From: a virus
Strand: one strand, 5' to 3'
Length of the DNA: 64,000 nucleotides
IMG/VR virus record: IMGVR_UViG_3300025010_000028
Coordinates: 1-64,000 of that record
Part shown: one piece after another, positions 37,882 to 47,050 of the stretch
Layout of the letters: every line of letters starts with the position of its first letter
How positions within the stretch are numbered: position 1 is the first letter of the stretch
Notes under the pieces: generated by a model
Told to the model about the DNA's origin: nothing
Database searches by the model: none
Seen by the model: only the letters and a program-made list of their open reading frames with translations
Made by a program: the position numbers and the translations under genes

Positions 37882-38901
37882 CTTTTAATTCATATAGGAC
37901 GCAACGCCTATACAGTTCTCTTATGAACTTCCCTAAATTACTCTAGGATAATAGACTATATCATCATCTCATAGAGATGCCTCCCGTTTCGAACTAGCAT
38001 TAGCTTCTAGCCCTACTCTACTCGCTTATGTTTATTATATTTTTATATTAATAATAAACATGCTTTTGATAGTCGTTGAACGTTCCTGAAATTCAGGCTT
38101 CGCTGCTGATTTTCTCTCATAATATTCTTCTACCATTTCATCACGCCATTGTTTTGCTAATTCAATGGCTTTCTCTCTACCATTATGCTTTATTTTAAAG
38201 TGTTTTCTAATTTTTTTACCATTTAAATCCCTTACTTCTGCAATATATGTTTTTCTATGCTTACTAAAATAAACTCCTTGTATACCACTTTTATTATCAA
38301 CACGTAATCTTGAATTTCTATTATTAATACTAGGTGTACAAATACGTAGATTTAATCTCCTATTGTCTAAAGAATCATGAAAAATATGATCTACTGGATC
38401 ATTATTATATTTTCCTAAACCCATAATAAGACGATGTACATGAATATTTCTACCATTCATTTTTATTATTGCATAAAAAATATCTTGACCCGTTTTATTT
38501 TTTACTATATTAATTTTATGATTTCTTACAATATCTATAAATTCATTGTCTATTAGCATACGTTTAATACCATAAGTTTTATTATATATAAAAACTGAGG
38601 TATATATACCATCGGTAACAAACCAGTGGTATAATCTCTTACCTGTTTTTGCTGTATACATAGCAAGAAATTTAGTAAAAGGACCATGGGTATTTTCAGA
38701 ATAAGTGAATCTTTTAGTTCTTGTTTTATATCCATTTTTATTCTTAAAAAAGGTAATAGTATATTGCCTTTCTTTTTTATAGTAATCAACACTAACTAAT
38801 TTCAATATTAACACCATCTTTTATTAATATTTTTTTGGTAGAATAGTAGAGTTTGAGAGATTTTCCAGCAATTAAAGAGGTTTACGCACATAGTCGCCTA
38901 T
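37882..38901 (-). ncRNA. Group I intron next to bridge-helix codons, with HNH-AP2 ORF
   Basis: 1020 nt. The 5' exon end CGUAU pairs with the guide GUGCG (5 bp, U.G at splice). The last base is a G in ...GAATTAAAAG. The P element is the variant AATTGCTGGAAAATC. The R element GTTCAACGACTATC near 38080 and S element GATATAGTCT near 37955 are conserved. It is the most diverged member of the main family; the intact endonuclease gene inside has a different domain layout too. Confidence 0.85.
38035..38805 (-). CDS. HNH homing endonuclease with C-terminal AP2 domain
   Basis: About 256 aa; TTG 38805 after GGTGTTAATA is the most likely start (ATG 38817 abuts the purine run). HNH_3-type core VHRLIMGLGKYNNDPVDHIF / DNRRLNLRICTPSINNRN carries His, Asp and Asn, followed by GIQGVYFSKHRKTYIAEV and HFKIKHNGREKAIELAKQW, an AP2/ERF-like DNA-binding domain. 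The C terminus ERSTTIKSMFIINIKI is encoded by intron core sequence. Confidence 0.8.
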   Translation of the reverse strand: MKLVSVDYYKKERQYTITFFKNKNGYKTRTKRFTYSENTHGPFTKFLAMYTAKTGKRLYHWFVTDGIYTSVFIYNKTYGIKRMLIDNEFIDIVRNHKINIVKNKTGQDIFYAIIKMNGRNIHVHRLIMGLGKYNNDPVDHIFHDSLDNRRLNLRICTPSINNRNSRLRVDNKSGIQGVYFSKHRKTYIAEVRDLNGKKIRKHFKIKHNGREKAIELAKQWRDEMVEEYYERKSAAKPEFQERSTTIKSMFIINIKI

Positions 38902-39619
38902 ATACGGGGCTAATATTTAACCCTGAAGAAATTGAAAACTCCGCCAATTGTTTACTTTTTATACCAGCACCTGATTTAAGTATTGGTTTTAATAAATTTC
39001 CCTCCTCGTCATTTTTTAAAATATCCATTTGTTCATACATTAATTTATCTAAATATGCTTCAATTTCAGTTGGTTGCATATCTTCATCCAATTGGGTTCT
39101 AATAATTTCATTAAATCTTGGGTTCCTTTTGGCAACATCAATAAATGTTTCAAGATTCATGGATAAACCTAATATGATATTAAAATCTCTTGAAATTCTA
39201 GATAGATTATAAATCATATCATGAATAACTTTGTTCATTTTCTTATTAGGAATTATTCTTTTATAAGGTATAACTATCTTATTATCAATATAATTCTTAA
39301 TTAGTTTACTTGACATTTTAGTACAATCAACAATATATGTCTCATCTATCTTATCAGAATAATCAAATCTCATTAATGGTTCCCAAAACATTAAATTGGT
39401 AAGAAAATGTCTTAATTGTAATACATGGATTTCACCCTCTTCTTTAAACTTAAAATAGGTTGGACATGTTCTCAATTCTTTGATTTCGAAACCTTGTTTT
39501 AAATAGTCATAAACAGTTTCTAATATGTCATTAAAGGTTTCTTTACTTTCCATTATATCAGAAATAACAAAAACCTTATTACTTAATAGATCGATAATTT
39601 CTTTTATGTTATTCTCCAA
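38902..39619 (-). CDS. RNA polymerase beta-prime, C-terminal half, exon 1 (bridge helix)
   Basis: Starts at TTG 39619, about ten bases after AGAGGA. 239 codons plus one base. The end ILKSGAGIKSKQLAEFSISS corresponds to the bacterial [21 protein letters not shown] bridge helix. The upstream 200 residues correspond to the region before it and start as a new polypeptide, so the beta-prime chain is naturally divided here, as known for phiKZ-type non-virion RNA polymerases. A conserved TTTCTATGTTCCA box lies 75 bases upstream. Confidence 0.85.
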
Positions 39620-39693
39620 TTAACATCATTCCTCTCCTTTATTATAAGTTATTCATTTGTTTTTTACTTATTAATAATATATATTTTAACCGA

Positions 39694-39706
39694 TGGAACA
39701 TAGAAA
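39694..39706 (-). promoter_or_regulatory. Conserved box TTTCTATGTTCCA upstream of beta-prime C
   Basis: Minus-strand copy of the 13-mer, followed by CGGTTAAAATATATATTATT. It lies between a terminator hairpin and the start of the RNA polymerase gene, a natural promoter position. Confidence 0.5.
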
Positions 39707-39707
39707 A

Positions 39708-39739
39708 ATAATACTAGATGTATATACATCTAGTATTAT
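39708..39739 (-). terminator. Terminator after 39745-40200
   Basis: Perfect palindrome-like hairpin ATAATACTAGATGTAT / ATACATCTAGTATTAT just past the stop on the minus strand. Confidence 0.7.
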
Positions 39740-39744
39740 TTAAA

Positions 39745-40200
39745 TTATTTAATTCCACTGTTAAACTGACTATGAACCTTATTAGCAACAGTTTTAACGA
39801 TCTTAGAAGTTGAGGTTCGTGCTTTATTGTAACTAGCTTTAGCACGACGCATACCTTCATTACCGTATTGTTTCATAAGTTCATTTTCTAGGAATCTTTC
39901 AATTCTCCAAATAGTTAATAATTTTTTAAATTTAGGGTTTTTCTTTTCTTTAGCAATAGTAAATACTGCTATTTTTTGAGCCCTATTCAATTTTGCATAT
40001 TTATCCATTCTGACAATAGTTCTTTCAAGTAATATGTCATCACCCATAGCCGAATTAACTTCAGATGAGTTTTCTAAGAAAGCTTCCAATTCTTCTTTAC
40101 TTAACTCATCTTTCATCATAGACTCAATAATTAAAGATAATGATTCTGGACTTAAATCTTCAGTAGAAGTATCTGTTTTTCCACTTTTATTAAATATCAC
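39745..40200 (-). CDS. Hypothetical basic helical protein
   Basis: About 151 aa; GTG 40200 is about ten bases after AAAGG (TTG 40218 is upstream of that site). The first 50 residues are acidic and serine-rich and the C-terminal 100 are basic and helical (KYAKLNRAQKIAVFTIAKE, ENELMKQYGNEGMRRAK). It resembles small internal or head-associated virion proteins in style, but no family was recognised. Divergent from the polymerase gene. Confidence 0.5.
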   Translation of the reverse strand: MIFNKSGKTDTSTEDLSPESLSLIIESMMKDELSKEELEAFLENSSEVNSAMGDDILLERTIVRMDKYAKLNRAQKIAVFTIAKEKKNPKFKKLLTIWRIERFLENELMKQYGNEGMRRAKASYNKARTSTSKIVKTVANKVHSQFNSGIK

Positions 40201-40325
40201 AATAACACAACCTTTCAATGCATTTTTTTAATTAATTGTTCTATAGGCATTTTTCAATTAAAATAAAAAATAAGAAACTCAATAACAAAATATTAATTCT
40301 TTATCAAAAACTTATATTAAAGGAG

Positions 40326-42272
40326 ATGATAATAATTTCTAAAATAAATAAGAGTTTATTTATAAAAGATTGGAAAGAAAATAATATAGAAATATTTAAA
40401 AGAATGTATCCAGAATTAACAGATACACAGATATCAAATGTTTTAGATGATATAATAGATAAAAATATAATTAATCCTAAAGCTATTATTCATAATAATT
40501 ATATTCATAAATCTATTAATGTAGATTTAATATCAGTATATGATTGGATAAAAAAAACTAAACCTATAATTGCTGGATTTGGAGTATTTTTTAAAAATCA
40601 AGATGAATCATTAAACCCCGCCGCAGTTATGTTAGAAAATTTTATGTCATTAAGAAAAGAGTATAAGGGTCAATTAAAAAAATATTCTAAAGATGATTAT
40701 GAATATGGTACATTTGATAGATTACAAGGTTCTGAAAAAGTAAACGCAAATAGCTTTTACGGAGCAAGTGGAGCACCAACATCTAATTTTTTTAATATAT
40801 ATATAGCATCAGCTGTGACAAATGTTGGACAGTCATTGATTAGTACTGCTGAAATGTCTTTTGAAACCTTCTTAGGAAATAATGCACCTTTTAATAATTT
40901 GGAGGAGTGTATATTTTTTATATCCAATGTAATTAAAGAAAAAAGAATTTTTAATGATAATTTTTTAGAAAATATTAGTCTAAAACAATTAATGAAATAT
41001 TTAAAGAAAAGATTTTTTAAATATAAAGAAGAATATAATTCTGTTATTTTAAATTATTTAATGACCTTAAGTCAAAAAGATATTAATAGAATTTATTATA
41101 AAAATAATATACTTGAGTTTTCAAAATTAAGAAAAATAAGAAATATGTTATCATATATTATAGAAAATACTGATACTTTTAAAAATCCTAGCAATATACC
41201 CAAAAATATAAAAGAAGATTTAGAACTCTTATGGGAATACTATAAAGAGTTTGTTTTCTTTAACTTTTCACCATATAATAGAATTCGTAGACTTAAATAT
41301 GACAAAAGAAAAATTGTAGTCGGTTCAGATACTGATTCTACTATATTAACAGTTGATGATTGGGTTAAGTTTATTAGATTTGATATTATTAATGTTAATG
41401 ATAAATTAATAAATAAAGATAAAACTGAATTAAAATTTATTTCTATTAATATATTAGCATATATAATAACTAATATGGTTACAGATACATTAAAAAAATA
41501 TACTAAAAATGTAAATATACCTAAAAGATATAGACCAAAAATAAATATGAAAAATGAATTTTTATTTACAAGACTAATATTAACACAAAAAAAGAAAAGA
41601 TATATTGCTAGTATTAGACTAAGGGAGGGTGAAGAGTTATATCCTGAGAAAATTGATATAAAGGGCTTAGACTTTGTTAAATCATCGACAAGAGAGGCAA
41701 CAGAAAAATTCTTTAAAAATCTTATTAAAGAGCATTTATTATCAACTGAAGAAATCAATATATCTAATATTTTAAAAGAATTAGAAAAATTAGAAAATAT
41801 GATTAGATTATCATTACAATCTGGAGAGAAGGAATTCTTAATTCCTAAATCAGTAAAGGAATTAGAAGCGTATAAAGATCCATTAAGAGAAATGGGTGTT
41901 CGTGCTGTTTTAGCATGGAATTTTGCTTATCCAGATAATACAATAGAATTACCTGAACATATTGATATTATTAAGGTTAATATGGATGAAGAATCTATTG
42001 AAAAAATAAAGCAATCCGAACCCGAAATATATGAGAGAATTATTGAAAATATATATCATGCTAGTGATAAGAAAATAAGAGAGAAAGGAGTTAAAGTTAT
42101 AGGTTTACCTAGAAATATACCTAAGATACCAGATTGGATTATTCCTTTTATTGATTATAATACTATTATAAATAATAATCTATCTACATTCCATGGAGTA
42201 TTAGATAGTTTGGGTATTGCTACTATTAAGACAACTGAAGATGAATATCATAGTAATATACTACGTATATAA
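40326..42272 (+). CDS. B-family DNA polymerase, C-terminal fragment (motifs B and C)
   Basis: Up to 648 aa. EKVNANSFYGASGAPTS near residue 140 is motif B (K-x3-N-S-x-Y-G) and VVGSDTDSTI near 335 is motif C with the catalytic aspartates. The C-terminal 250 residues are the thumb region (KKKRYIASIRL, DIKGLDFVKSS, the KKRY and KGxxxxK-type signatures). Motif A is on a separate gene at 804-1133. The ribosome binding site AAAGGAG ends right at ATG 40326; an in-frame ATT at 40335, nine bases after GGAG, has better spacing. A two-chain polymerase follows (inference). Confidence 0.85.
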   Translation: MIIISKINKSLFIKDWKENNIEIFKRMYPELTDTQISNVLDDIIDKNIINPKAIIHNNYIHKSINVDLISVYDWIKKTKPIIAGFGVFFKNQDESLNPAAVMLENFMSLRKEYKGQLKKYSKDDYEYGTFDRLQGSEKVNANSFYGASGAPTSNFFNIYIASAVTNVGQSLISTAEMSFETFLGNNAPFNNLEECIFFISNVIKEKRIFNDNFLENISLKQLMKYLKKRFFKYKEEYNSVILNYLMTLSQKDINRIYYKNNILEFSKLRKIRNMLSYIIENTDTFKNPSNIPKNIKEDLELLWEYYKEFVFFNFSPYNRIRRLKYDKRKIVVGSDTDSTILTVDDWVKFIRFDIINVNDKLINKDKTELKFISINILAYIITNMVTDTLKKYTKNVNIPKRYRPKINMKNEFLFTRLILTQKKKRYIASIRLREGEELYPEKIDIKGLDFVKSSTREATEKFFKNLIKEHLLSTEEINISNILKELEKLENMIRLSLQSGEKEFLIPKSVKELEAYKDPLREMGVRAVLAWNFAYPDNTIELPEHIDIIKVNMDEESIEKIKQSEPEIYERIIENIYHASDKKIREKGVKVIGLPRNIPKIPDWIIPFIDYNTIINNNLSTFHGVLDSLGIATIKTTEDEYHSNILRI

Positions 42273-42305
42273 TTTATATATTAAAATTATAAAGGGGGTT
42301 AATTT

Positions 42306-42722
42306 ATGAAATTAGGTATTGATTTAGAACTATTAAATAAAATTACAAGTAATCTTAAAGATGTATTAATAAAATTTTCAAATGGTTTAGTAGAAGTATT
42401 TAATAAATTAAAAGAAAGAACTTTTTACTTTATTTATAAAATAGCTAAGTGTATTGTTTCACAGAACAATAGAAAAAAGAGTGTGCTAGGTTCTAGTTGT
42501 TCACGTAAAGAATTCTTATTATTAAAGAAAAGGTCAAAAAGATTTTTAAAAGAGGTACATCTGATTTTTGGAGAAAATCCTGATTTTTCTAATAAAGATA
42601 TCTTTACTTTTAAAAGAATAAATAGAAAGGGAAGGAAATATTCTATATGTTCATTTATTATTAATATATTTAGAAATCCTAAGAATTATAAACTTAAATA
42701 TTTTATTTTAGGTTGTATTTAA
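42306..42722 (+). CDS. Hypothetical lysine-rich protein
   Basis: 138 aa, ATG after AAGGGGGTTAATTT. Strongly basic in its second half (KKRSKRFLKEV, RINRKGRKY) with several cysteines. It lies between polymerase and the probable SSB in one operon. DNA binding is plausible from charge alone. Confidence 0.5.
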   Translation: MKLGIDLELLNKITSNLKDVLIKFSNGLVEVFNKLKERTFYFIYKIAKCIVSQNNRKKSVLGSSCSRKEFLLLKKRSKRFLKEVHLIFGENPDFSNKDIFTFKRINRKGRKYSICSFIINIFRNPKNYKLKYFILGCI

Positions 42723-42772
42723 AAATACAATAAACTTTATTATAAATAAAAAATATTGGAGGTAGTTAAAAT

Positions 42773-43558
42773 ATGTTTATTAATAACTCACAAAATAATT
42801 CAAAAAATGTTGTTAATGTTAATACTAAGGGTACTCAATTTAGAAATAAGGATGGATTTGACCCATCTTCTTTAACATTTGGGTTCTGGAATGATTTTGT
42901 TTCTATTAAAATGAATCCAGCTTTAGATAAAAATAAACAAACTGAGTCTAAAGTATTTGATTATGAGACAACTGTATCAACAGCACTCACAGTCGAAAAA
43001 CTAACAATTCTTATTAATGATTTTGTAGAAATACTTCTTCCAGCTCTTAAAGAAAATAAAATTAAATCTATCGGAGTTCCTGTTGGTGCAAACTCTTTAT
43101 TTGTTATTGCAACTGGTAATAAAATTATTGGTAGTAACAGACCTTATGCTGCTATATATAAAAATCTAAATGAAGAAACTAAAAAACCTGAAATGAGTAT
43201 ATGCTATGAATTTAACAGGTCTTACAGGATTGATGATTATAATGAAGAAGAAGGTACATTTGAAATTACTTCTAATCTTCATTCTGAGCTACTTACTTTT
43301 ATGAAATTATTAAAAAGTGGTAGGGATTGTTTATCAAATGGGGTTGCACATTCCGTCAGATATGCTGATAAAGGATATAGGGATGCTTCTATAAAATATC
43401 TTGAAGGTATTGCAAAGAAAAATGGAATTGAAGGTCGTACCTATGGAAGACAAAATAATGTTTTCTCTAATGGTAGTAATACCAATACGCCTTCAAATAG
43501 TGAAACAACCGAAATTAGTAATATAGATAATATAAACAGTATCGACGAATTTATGTAA
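42773..43558 (+). CDS. Possible single-stranded DNA-binding protein
   Basis: 261 aa, ATG after TGGAGGTAGTTAAAAT. A beta-rich domain (SLTFGFWNDFVSIKMNPAL, VFDYETTVSTALTVEK, IGVPVGANSLFVIATG) is followed by a flexible Asn/Ser region and an acidic tip (NIDNINSIDEFM), the arrangement of SSB proteins that recruit partners through the C terminus. It sits in the replication operon after DNA polymerase and ends at a strong terminator, consistent with high expression. Family assignment is tentative. Confidence 0.5.
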   Translation: MFINNSQNNSKNVVNVNTKGTQFRNKDGFDPSSLTFGFWNDFVSIKMNPALDKNKQTESKVFDYETTVSTALTVEKLTILINDFVEILLPALKENKIKSIGVPVGANSLFVIATGNKIIGSNRPYAAIYKNLNEETKKPEMSICYEFNRSYRIDDYNEEEGTFEITSNLHSELLTFMKLLKSGRDCLSNGVAHSVRYADKGYRDASIKYLEGIAKKNGIEGRTYGRQNNVFSNGSNTNTPSNSETTEISNIDNINSIDEFM

Positions 43559-43565
43559 GAATATT

Positions 43566-43600
43566 AAAAGACTATAATGATTTTTTCATTATAGTCTTTT
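43566..43600 (+). terminator. Terminator after possible SSB gene
   Basis: Inverted repeat AAAAGACTATAATGA / TCATTATAGTCTTTT with a T6 loop and AT-rich tail, eight bases after the stop. Confidence 0.85.
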
Positions 43601-43628
43601 AATAATTTAAAAATAAAGGATGATTTAA

Positions 43629-44315
43629 ATGAGTACTGAATTTGTTAAAAGACCTGAAATATTTTTTATTTGTTATGATGAAATTATTAAGAACCCGTAT
43701 CCTTTTATTTTACATCAGATGAGAACTACATATAGGAATGTATATGATGAATTTATTAATTTTTCTTTAATAGATAAATTAAATATGATTGAATTACTTA
43801 AATTCTGTATTCAACGTAGGACTATTAATATAGTTGAATACTTAGCTAAAAAAGAATTTGATTATAATAAAGCATTGAATGATATATTTTATAAATTCAG
43901 TGATATGTATATTATGTCAACTCCTCTTATAATAAGTTCTAGTATACAAGTAATGTTAAAACAAAAATTTACTGAAAAAATTTATATCCATACTGATAAG
44001 TATGATAAGAGAGTCCATATAGATATACAAACTCAATTTAAAGATATGACTAAAGTTAACTATATTACTGGTAATTTATTTAATGCTATTAAGAAATTAT
44101 CAGGTGTTACAACATATATTCTTAGAAATATTATAGATATTGGTATTATTATGGAACTAAATAAAACTGAATATACTAATATAATTGTAGCTAATTATGC
44201 TTATAATTTTACTTTAAATAAAGAAAATATACTTGTACCAAGATTTAGTGTAGAAGATTTATTAGTAGAAAGAATATTTAAATTTGCAACATTCTCACCT
44301 TATAATTTTAGATAA
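43629..44315 (+). CDS. Hypothetical protein
   Basis: 228 aa, ATG after AAAGGATGATTTAA. Begins KRPEIFFICYDEIIKNPYPF; contains a helical segment IDKLNMIELLKFCIQRRT and a C-terminal beta region ending FATFSPYNFR. No recognised motif. It is the gene preceding the chaperonin. Confidence 0.5.
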   Translation: MSTEFVKRPEIFFICYDEIIKNPYPFILHQMRTTYRNVYDEFINFSLIDKLNMIELLKFCIQRRTINIVEYLAKKEFDYNKALNDIFYKFSDMYIMSTPLIISSSIQVMLKQKFTEKIYIHTDKYDKRVHIDIQTQFKDMTKVNYITGNLFNAIKKLSGVTTYILRNIIDIGIIMELNKTEYTNIIVANYAYNFTLNKENILVPRFSVEDLLVERIFKFATFSPYNFR

Positions 44316-44397
44316 CGTAACCCTAAATATTAAAAAATAATTATGATAATAACATATTTCTAAAGACTAAAAGAAAAAATAATTGGAGGTAAAAAAA

Positions 44398-46074
44398 ATG
44401 CTTACTTTTGAAAACAAAAATGACTGGAATATTATTGGGGAAGATGAATTTAAACAACGAATTCGTATGATTTTTGAGAAGGTTTCTTCTGCTATACAAA
44501 AAAGTCTAGGCCCGTATGGTTCAAATACTATTATTGAAAAATTTGGAGAAATGCATATTACCAAAGATGGTTGGCAGATATTAAAAAATATCAATTCCAA
44601 TAATAGTATTGATAATAATATCAAGCAATTATTAATTAATATAGCGGCACAGGTTGTAATTAAAGTTGGAGATGGTAGTTCTTCTTCATTAGTTGCAGCA
44701 AACTCACTACTAAAACTTTTAGATTCTGACGAAGAATTAAAAAAGATAAGACCGAGGGATTTTACTGATATTTTATCAATTTGTGTTAGAATGATTACTG
44801 ATAAAATATTACAAAATTCTATCAAAATAACTAAAGAAAATAATTATCAAGAGATTTATCAATTGGCAATGATTTCAACTAATGGGGATAACATCCTATC
44901 TGATATGATTCATAAAATATATAAAGAAACTGATAATCCGAGTATTGAATTTTCTCCTTCAAAAACCGATATCACATCATGTGAAATAATTGAGGGGTAT
45001 AAGGCTAATATCACTTATCTTGACAGTATATATGCAGAAAATGATAATGGTATATGTGAGATTGAAAATCCTTTAATCATCATGTTTGATCATAAAATTG
45101 AAAAAATTCATTTTGATAAAGTTATATCTAAAGTAATTCAATTAGGTATTTCAACTAATAGACGTGTTGTTGTTGTAGCCCCCCATTATGATAGTTTATT
45201 ATTAAATTATATAAAACAAACATCAAATATAGAATTTAGATCAACTGGAACAAGTAAAACTGTTTATACAAGAGTTTCATTATTTAATAATCTACAAAAC
45301 TTATTCTATAATGATTTCTGTATGTTAACTGGTGCAATGCTTGTTAGTGAAAATACTATGTATGATTTGGAAAAAGAAGATGACGGGTATATTAACTATT
45401 ATATCGGCCAAGTTGATAAAATTTTAATTGGAAGTAAGACAACTATTATTAAAGGTTTTAACTCTATTAAACAAAATACTTATGATGTATATATGAATGA
45501 TGCTGTTGCTAAATTTAAAGAGGTTGAAGAAACAAATCAGAATTTAAACATTGTTAATACTCAAATTTATGATTTAAAACAGAGAGTATCCAAATTGACT
45601 TGTAAAATGGGTATAATAAATATTGGTGGTAATTCGTCTTTAGTGAAAACCACTAATTATGACTTAGTTGAGGATGCTGTTAAAGCCTGTGAATCAGCAT
45701 TTAAATATGGATATAATATTGGTGGAAATTTAATTATTCCAATTGTTATAGATGAATTGTTAAATGATGGAATTAAATTTAATGATGTCGAGAAGAAATT
45801 CTTTAAATTATTAAGAAAAACTTTCATTGAAGTGTTTTCTAAAGTATTAGATAATAAATCTAAAGGAACTAATCCTTCAATTGATTTATTAATTGAAGAA
45901 TGTATTAAAAGAAAAGAATGTTGGAATTTAGTTTATGATGATTTTTCTAAAGACATTATTAATTCTTGTCAAACAGATATTGAAATATTAAAAGCTGTAA
46001 CATCAATAATATCTTTATTATTATCTAGTAATCAATATATTTCTATTATGATAAATAACAGAGAACAACAATAA
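44398..46074 (+). CDS. GroEL-like chaperonin
   Basis: 558 aa (GroEL is about 548), ATG 44398 after TTGGAGGTAAAAAAA. SLGPYGSNTIIEKFGE near residue 36 matches LGPKGRNVVLDKSFG. ITKDGWQILKNI follows. VGDGSSSSLVAANSLL near 85 is the phosphate loop, GDGTTT in GroEL, keeping the catalytic Asp but with Ser for Thr. Near 425, YDLVEDAVKACESAF and YNIGGNLIIPIV match VEDALHATRAA and VAGGGVALI, including the second catalytic Asp. Apical domain is diverged. No GroES is visible in the window. Folding of capsid or polymerase subunits is inference. Confidence 0.85.
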   Translation: MLTFENKNDWNIIGEDEFKQRIRMIFEKVSSAIQKSLGPYGSNTIIEKFGEMHITKDGWQILKNINSNNSIDNNIKQLLINIAAQVVIKVGDGSSSSLVAANSLLKLLDSDEELKKIRPRDFTDILSICVRMITDKILQNSIKITKENNYQEIYQLAMISTNGDNILSDMIHKIYKETDNPSIEFSPSKTDITSCEIIEGYKANITYLDSIYAENDNGICEIENPLIIMFDHKIEKIHFDKVISKVIQLGISTNRRVVVVAPHYDSLLLNYIKQTSNIEFRSTGTSKTVYTRVSLFNNLQNLFYNDFCMLTGAMLVSENTMYDLEKEDDGYINYYIGQVDKILIGSKTTIIKGFNSIKQNTYDVYMNDAVAKFKEVEETNQNLNIVNTQIYDLKQRVSKLTCKMGIINIGGNSSLVKTTNYDLVEDAVKACESAFKYGYNIGGNLIIPIVIDELLNDGIKFNDVEKKFFKLLRKTFIEVFSKVLDNKSKGTNPSIDLLIEECIKRKECWNLVYDDFSKDIINSCQTDIEILKAVTSIISLLLSSNQYISIMINNREQQ

Positions 46075-46090
46075 AATTTATAATTATTAT

Positions 46091-46117
46091 GGAATGGTTG
46101 TTATTAACAACCATTCC
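46091..46117 (+). terminator. Hairpin after chaperonin gene
   Basis: Inverted repeat GGAATGGTTGTTA / TAACAACCATTCC with almost no loop; the U tail is weak, so it may act as a stability or attenuation hairpin. Confidence 0.5.
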
Positions 46118-46162
46118 TAGATATGATTTTTAGAAATTATTACTAATAAGGGGGTATCGCCT

Positions 46163-46939
46163 TTGTTTATACTTCAAACATTAAAAGATTTTATTGATAA
46201 TCCTATGGGTAAAGGTAGTACAGCAATTACAAATAGACAACTTATTAGAGATGATCTTAATAAACGTTACTATACTTTAATAAAAAAGAAGAAAATATCT
46301 GAACCTAATATTTATAGAGATGGTGATGACTATATTCTTCACTTTATTTTACCAAGTGAAACAGAAAGAGATAATACATATGATGTTGTTATATTATTTA
46401 CTATGGATGAAGAAGATTTTAGTAGAGATGTTACTTTAGAACATTACTATGTTAAATTCTTTTCAAATTCTCCTAATTTTACTTTTACCTATGCATATGC
46501 TTTTAATCAATATGGTTTATTAATAGATTTTCTTAATAAGAAATTCAGTGATGAAATTATTGAAGGGAATCCTATAGTTAGAAATCCGGGAGAGATTATA
46601 AGTTTCGAAAAATCAATATATTTTATTGGTTTTCATATATTATTAAATAGAAGTAAATATTTATCAAAATCATTTCTTAATTCTCATTCTAAGAAAATAA
46701 ATAAAACTGATTTTTTTAAATCTGTTAGAAGTATGGAACAAATAAAAATTGATATCAAAAATTCTAATAATGAAATTAGACGTAAGAAGAATATATTAGA
46801 AAAGAAGAAAAATGAAAGTAGAATTAAGAATAAAGTAGTTGAAAAAATTTCAGGTGTAAAAAAATCTATTATTAATAAAGTACAACCTAAATCTAAAATT
46901 AAAGCTAAAAAGTCAAATATTCAAAAACCGAAAATATAG
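46163..46939 (+). CDS. Hypothetical protein with basic C terminus
   Basis: 258 aa, probable TTG start eight bases after AGGGGGTAT. The first 190 residues are mixed alpha/beta (DDYILHFILPSETERDNTYD, LEHYYVKFFSNSPNF). The last 65 are Lys/Arg-rich and probably disordered (KKNILEKKKNESRIKNK), suited to nucleic acid binding. Location after the chaperonin gives no clear clue. Confidence 0.5.
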   Translation: MFILQTLKDFIDNPMGKGSTAITNRQLIRDDLNKRYYTLIKKKKISEPNIYRDGDDYILHFILPSETERDNTYDVVILFTMDEEDFSRDVTLEHYYVKFFSNSPNFTFTYAYAFNQYGLLIDFLNKKFSDEIIEGNPIVRNPGEIISFEKSIYFIGFHILLNRSKYLSKSFLNSHSKKINKTDFFKSVRSMEQIKIDIKNSNNEIRRKKNILEKKKNESRIKNKVVEKISGVKKSIINKVQPKSKIKAKKSNIQKPKI

Positions 46940-47050
46940 TATCTCATCCAACTAAGTTAGAAATAAAATGAAGTATATATTATAACTATATAGATAAAAA
47001 TTTTACATACCATGGTGGAGTAGATTGTCATAGGGGGTGGGATATTAATA

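Noticed and set aside
1133-40326. Trans-splicing between the two DNA polymerase parts
   Set aside because: No half intron follows the stop at 1133 and none precedes 40326; both parts have normal coding ends, so separate chains are simpler.
41240-41758. Minus-strand frame inside the polymerase C part
   Set aside because: Antisense shadow of the motif C region; no start signal.
46091-46117. Operator palindrome after the chaperonin gene
   Set aside because: The position right after a stop codon and the near-zero loop fit an RNA hairpin better than a repressor site; no repeat elsewhere.
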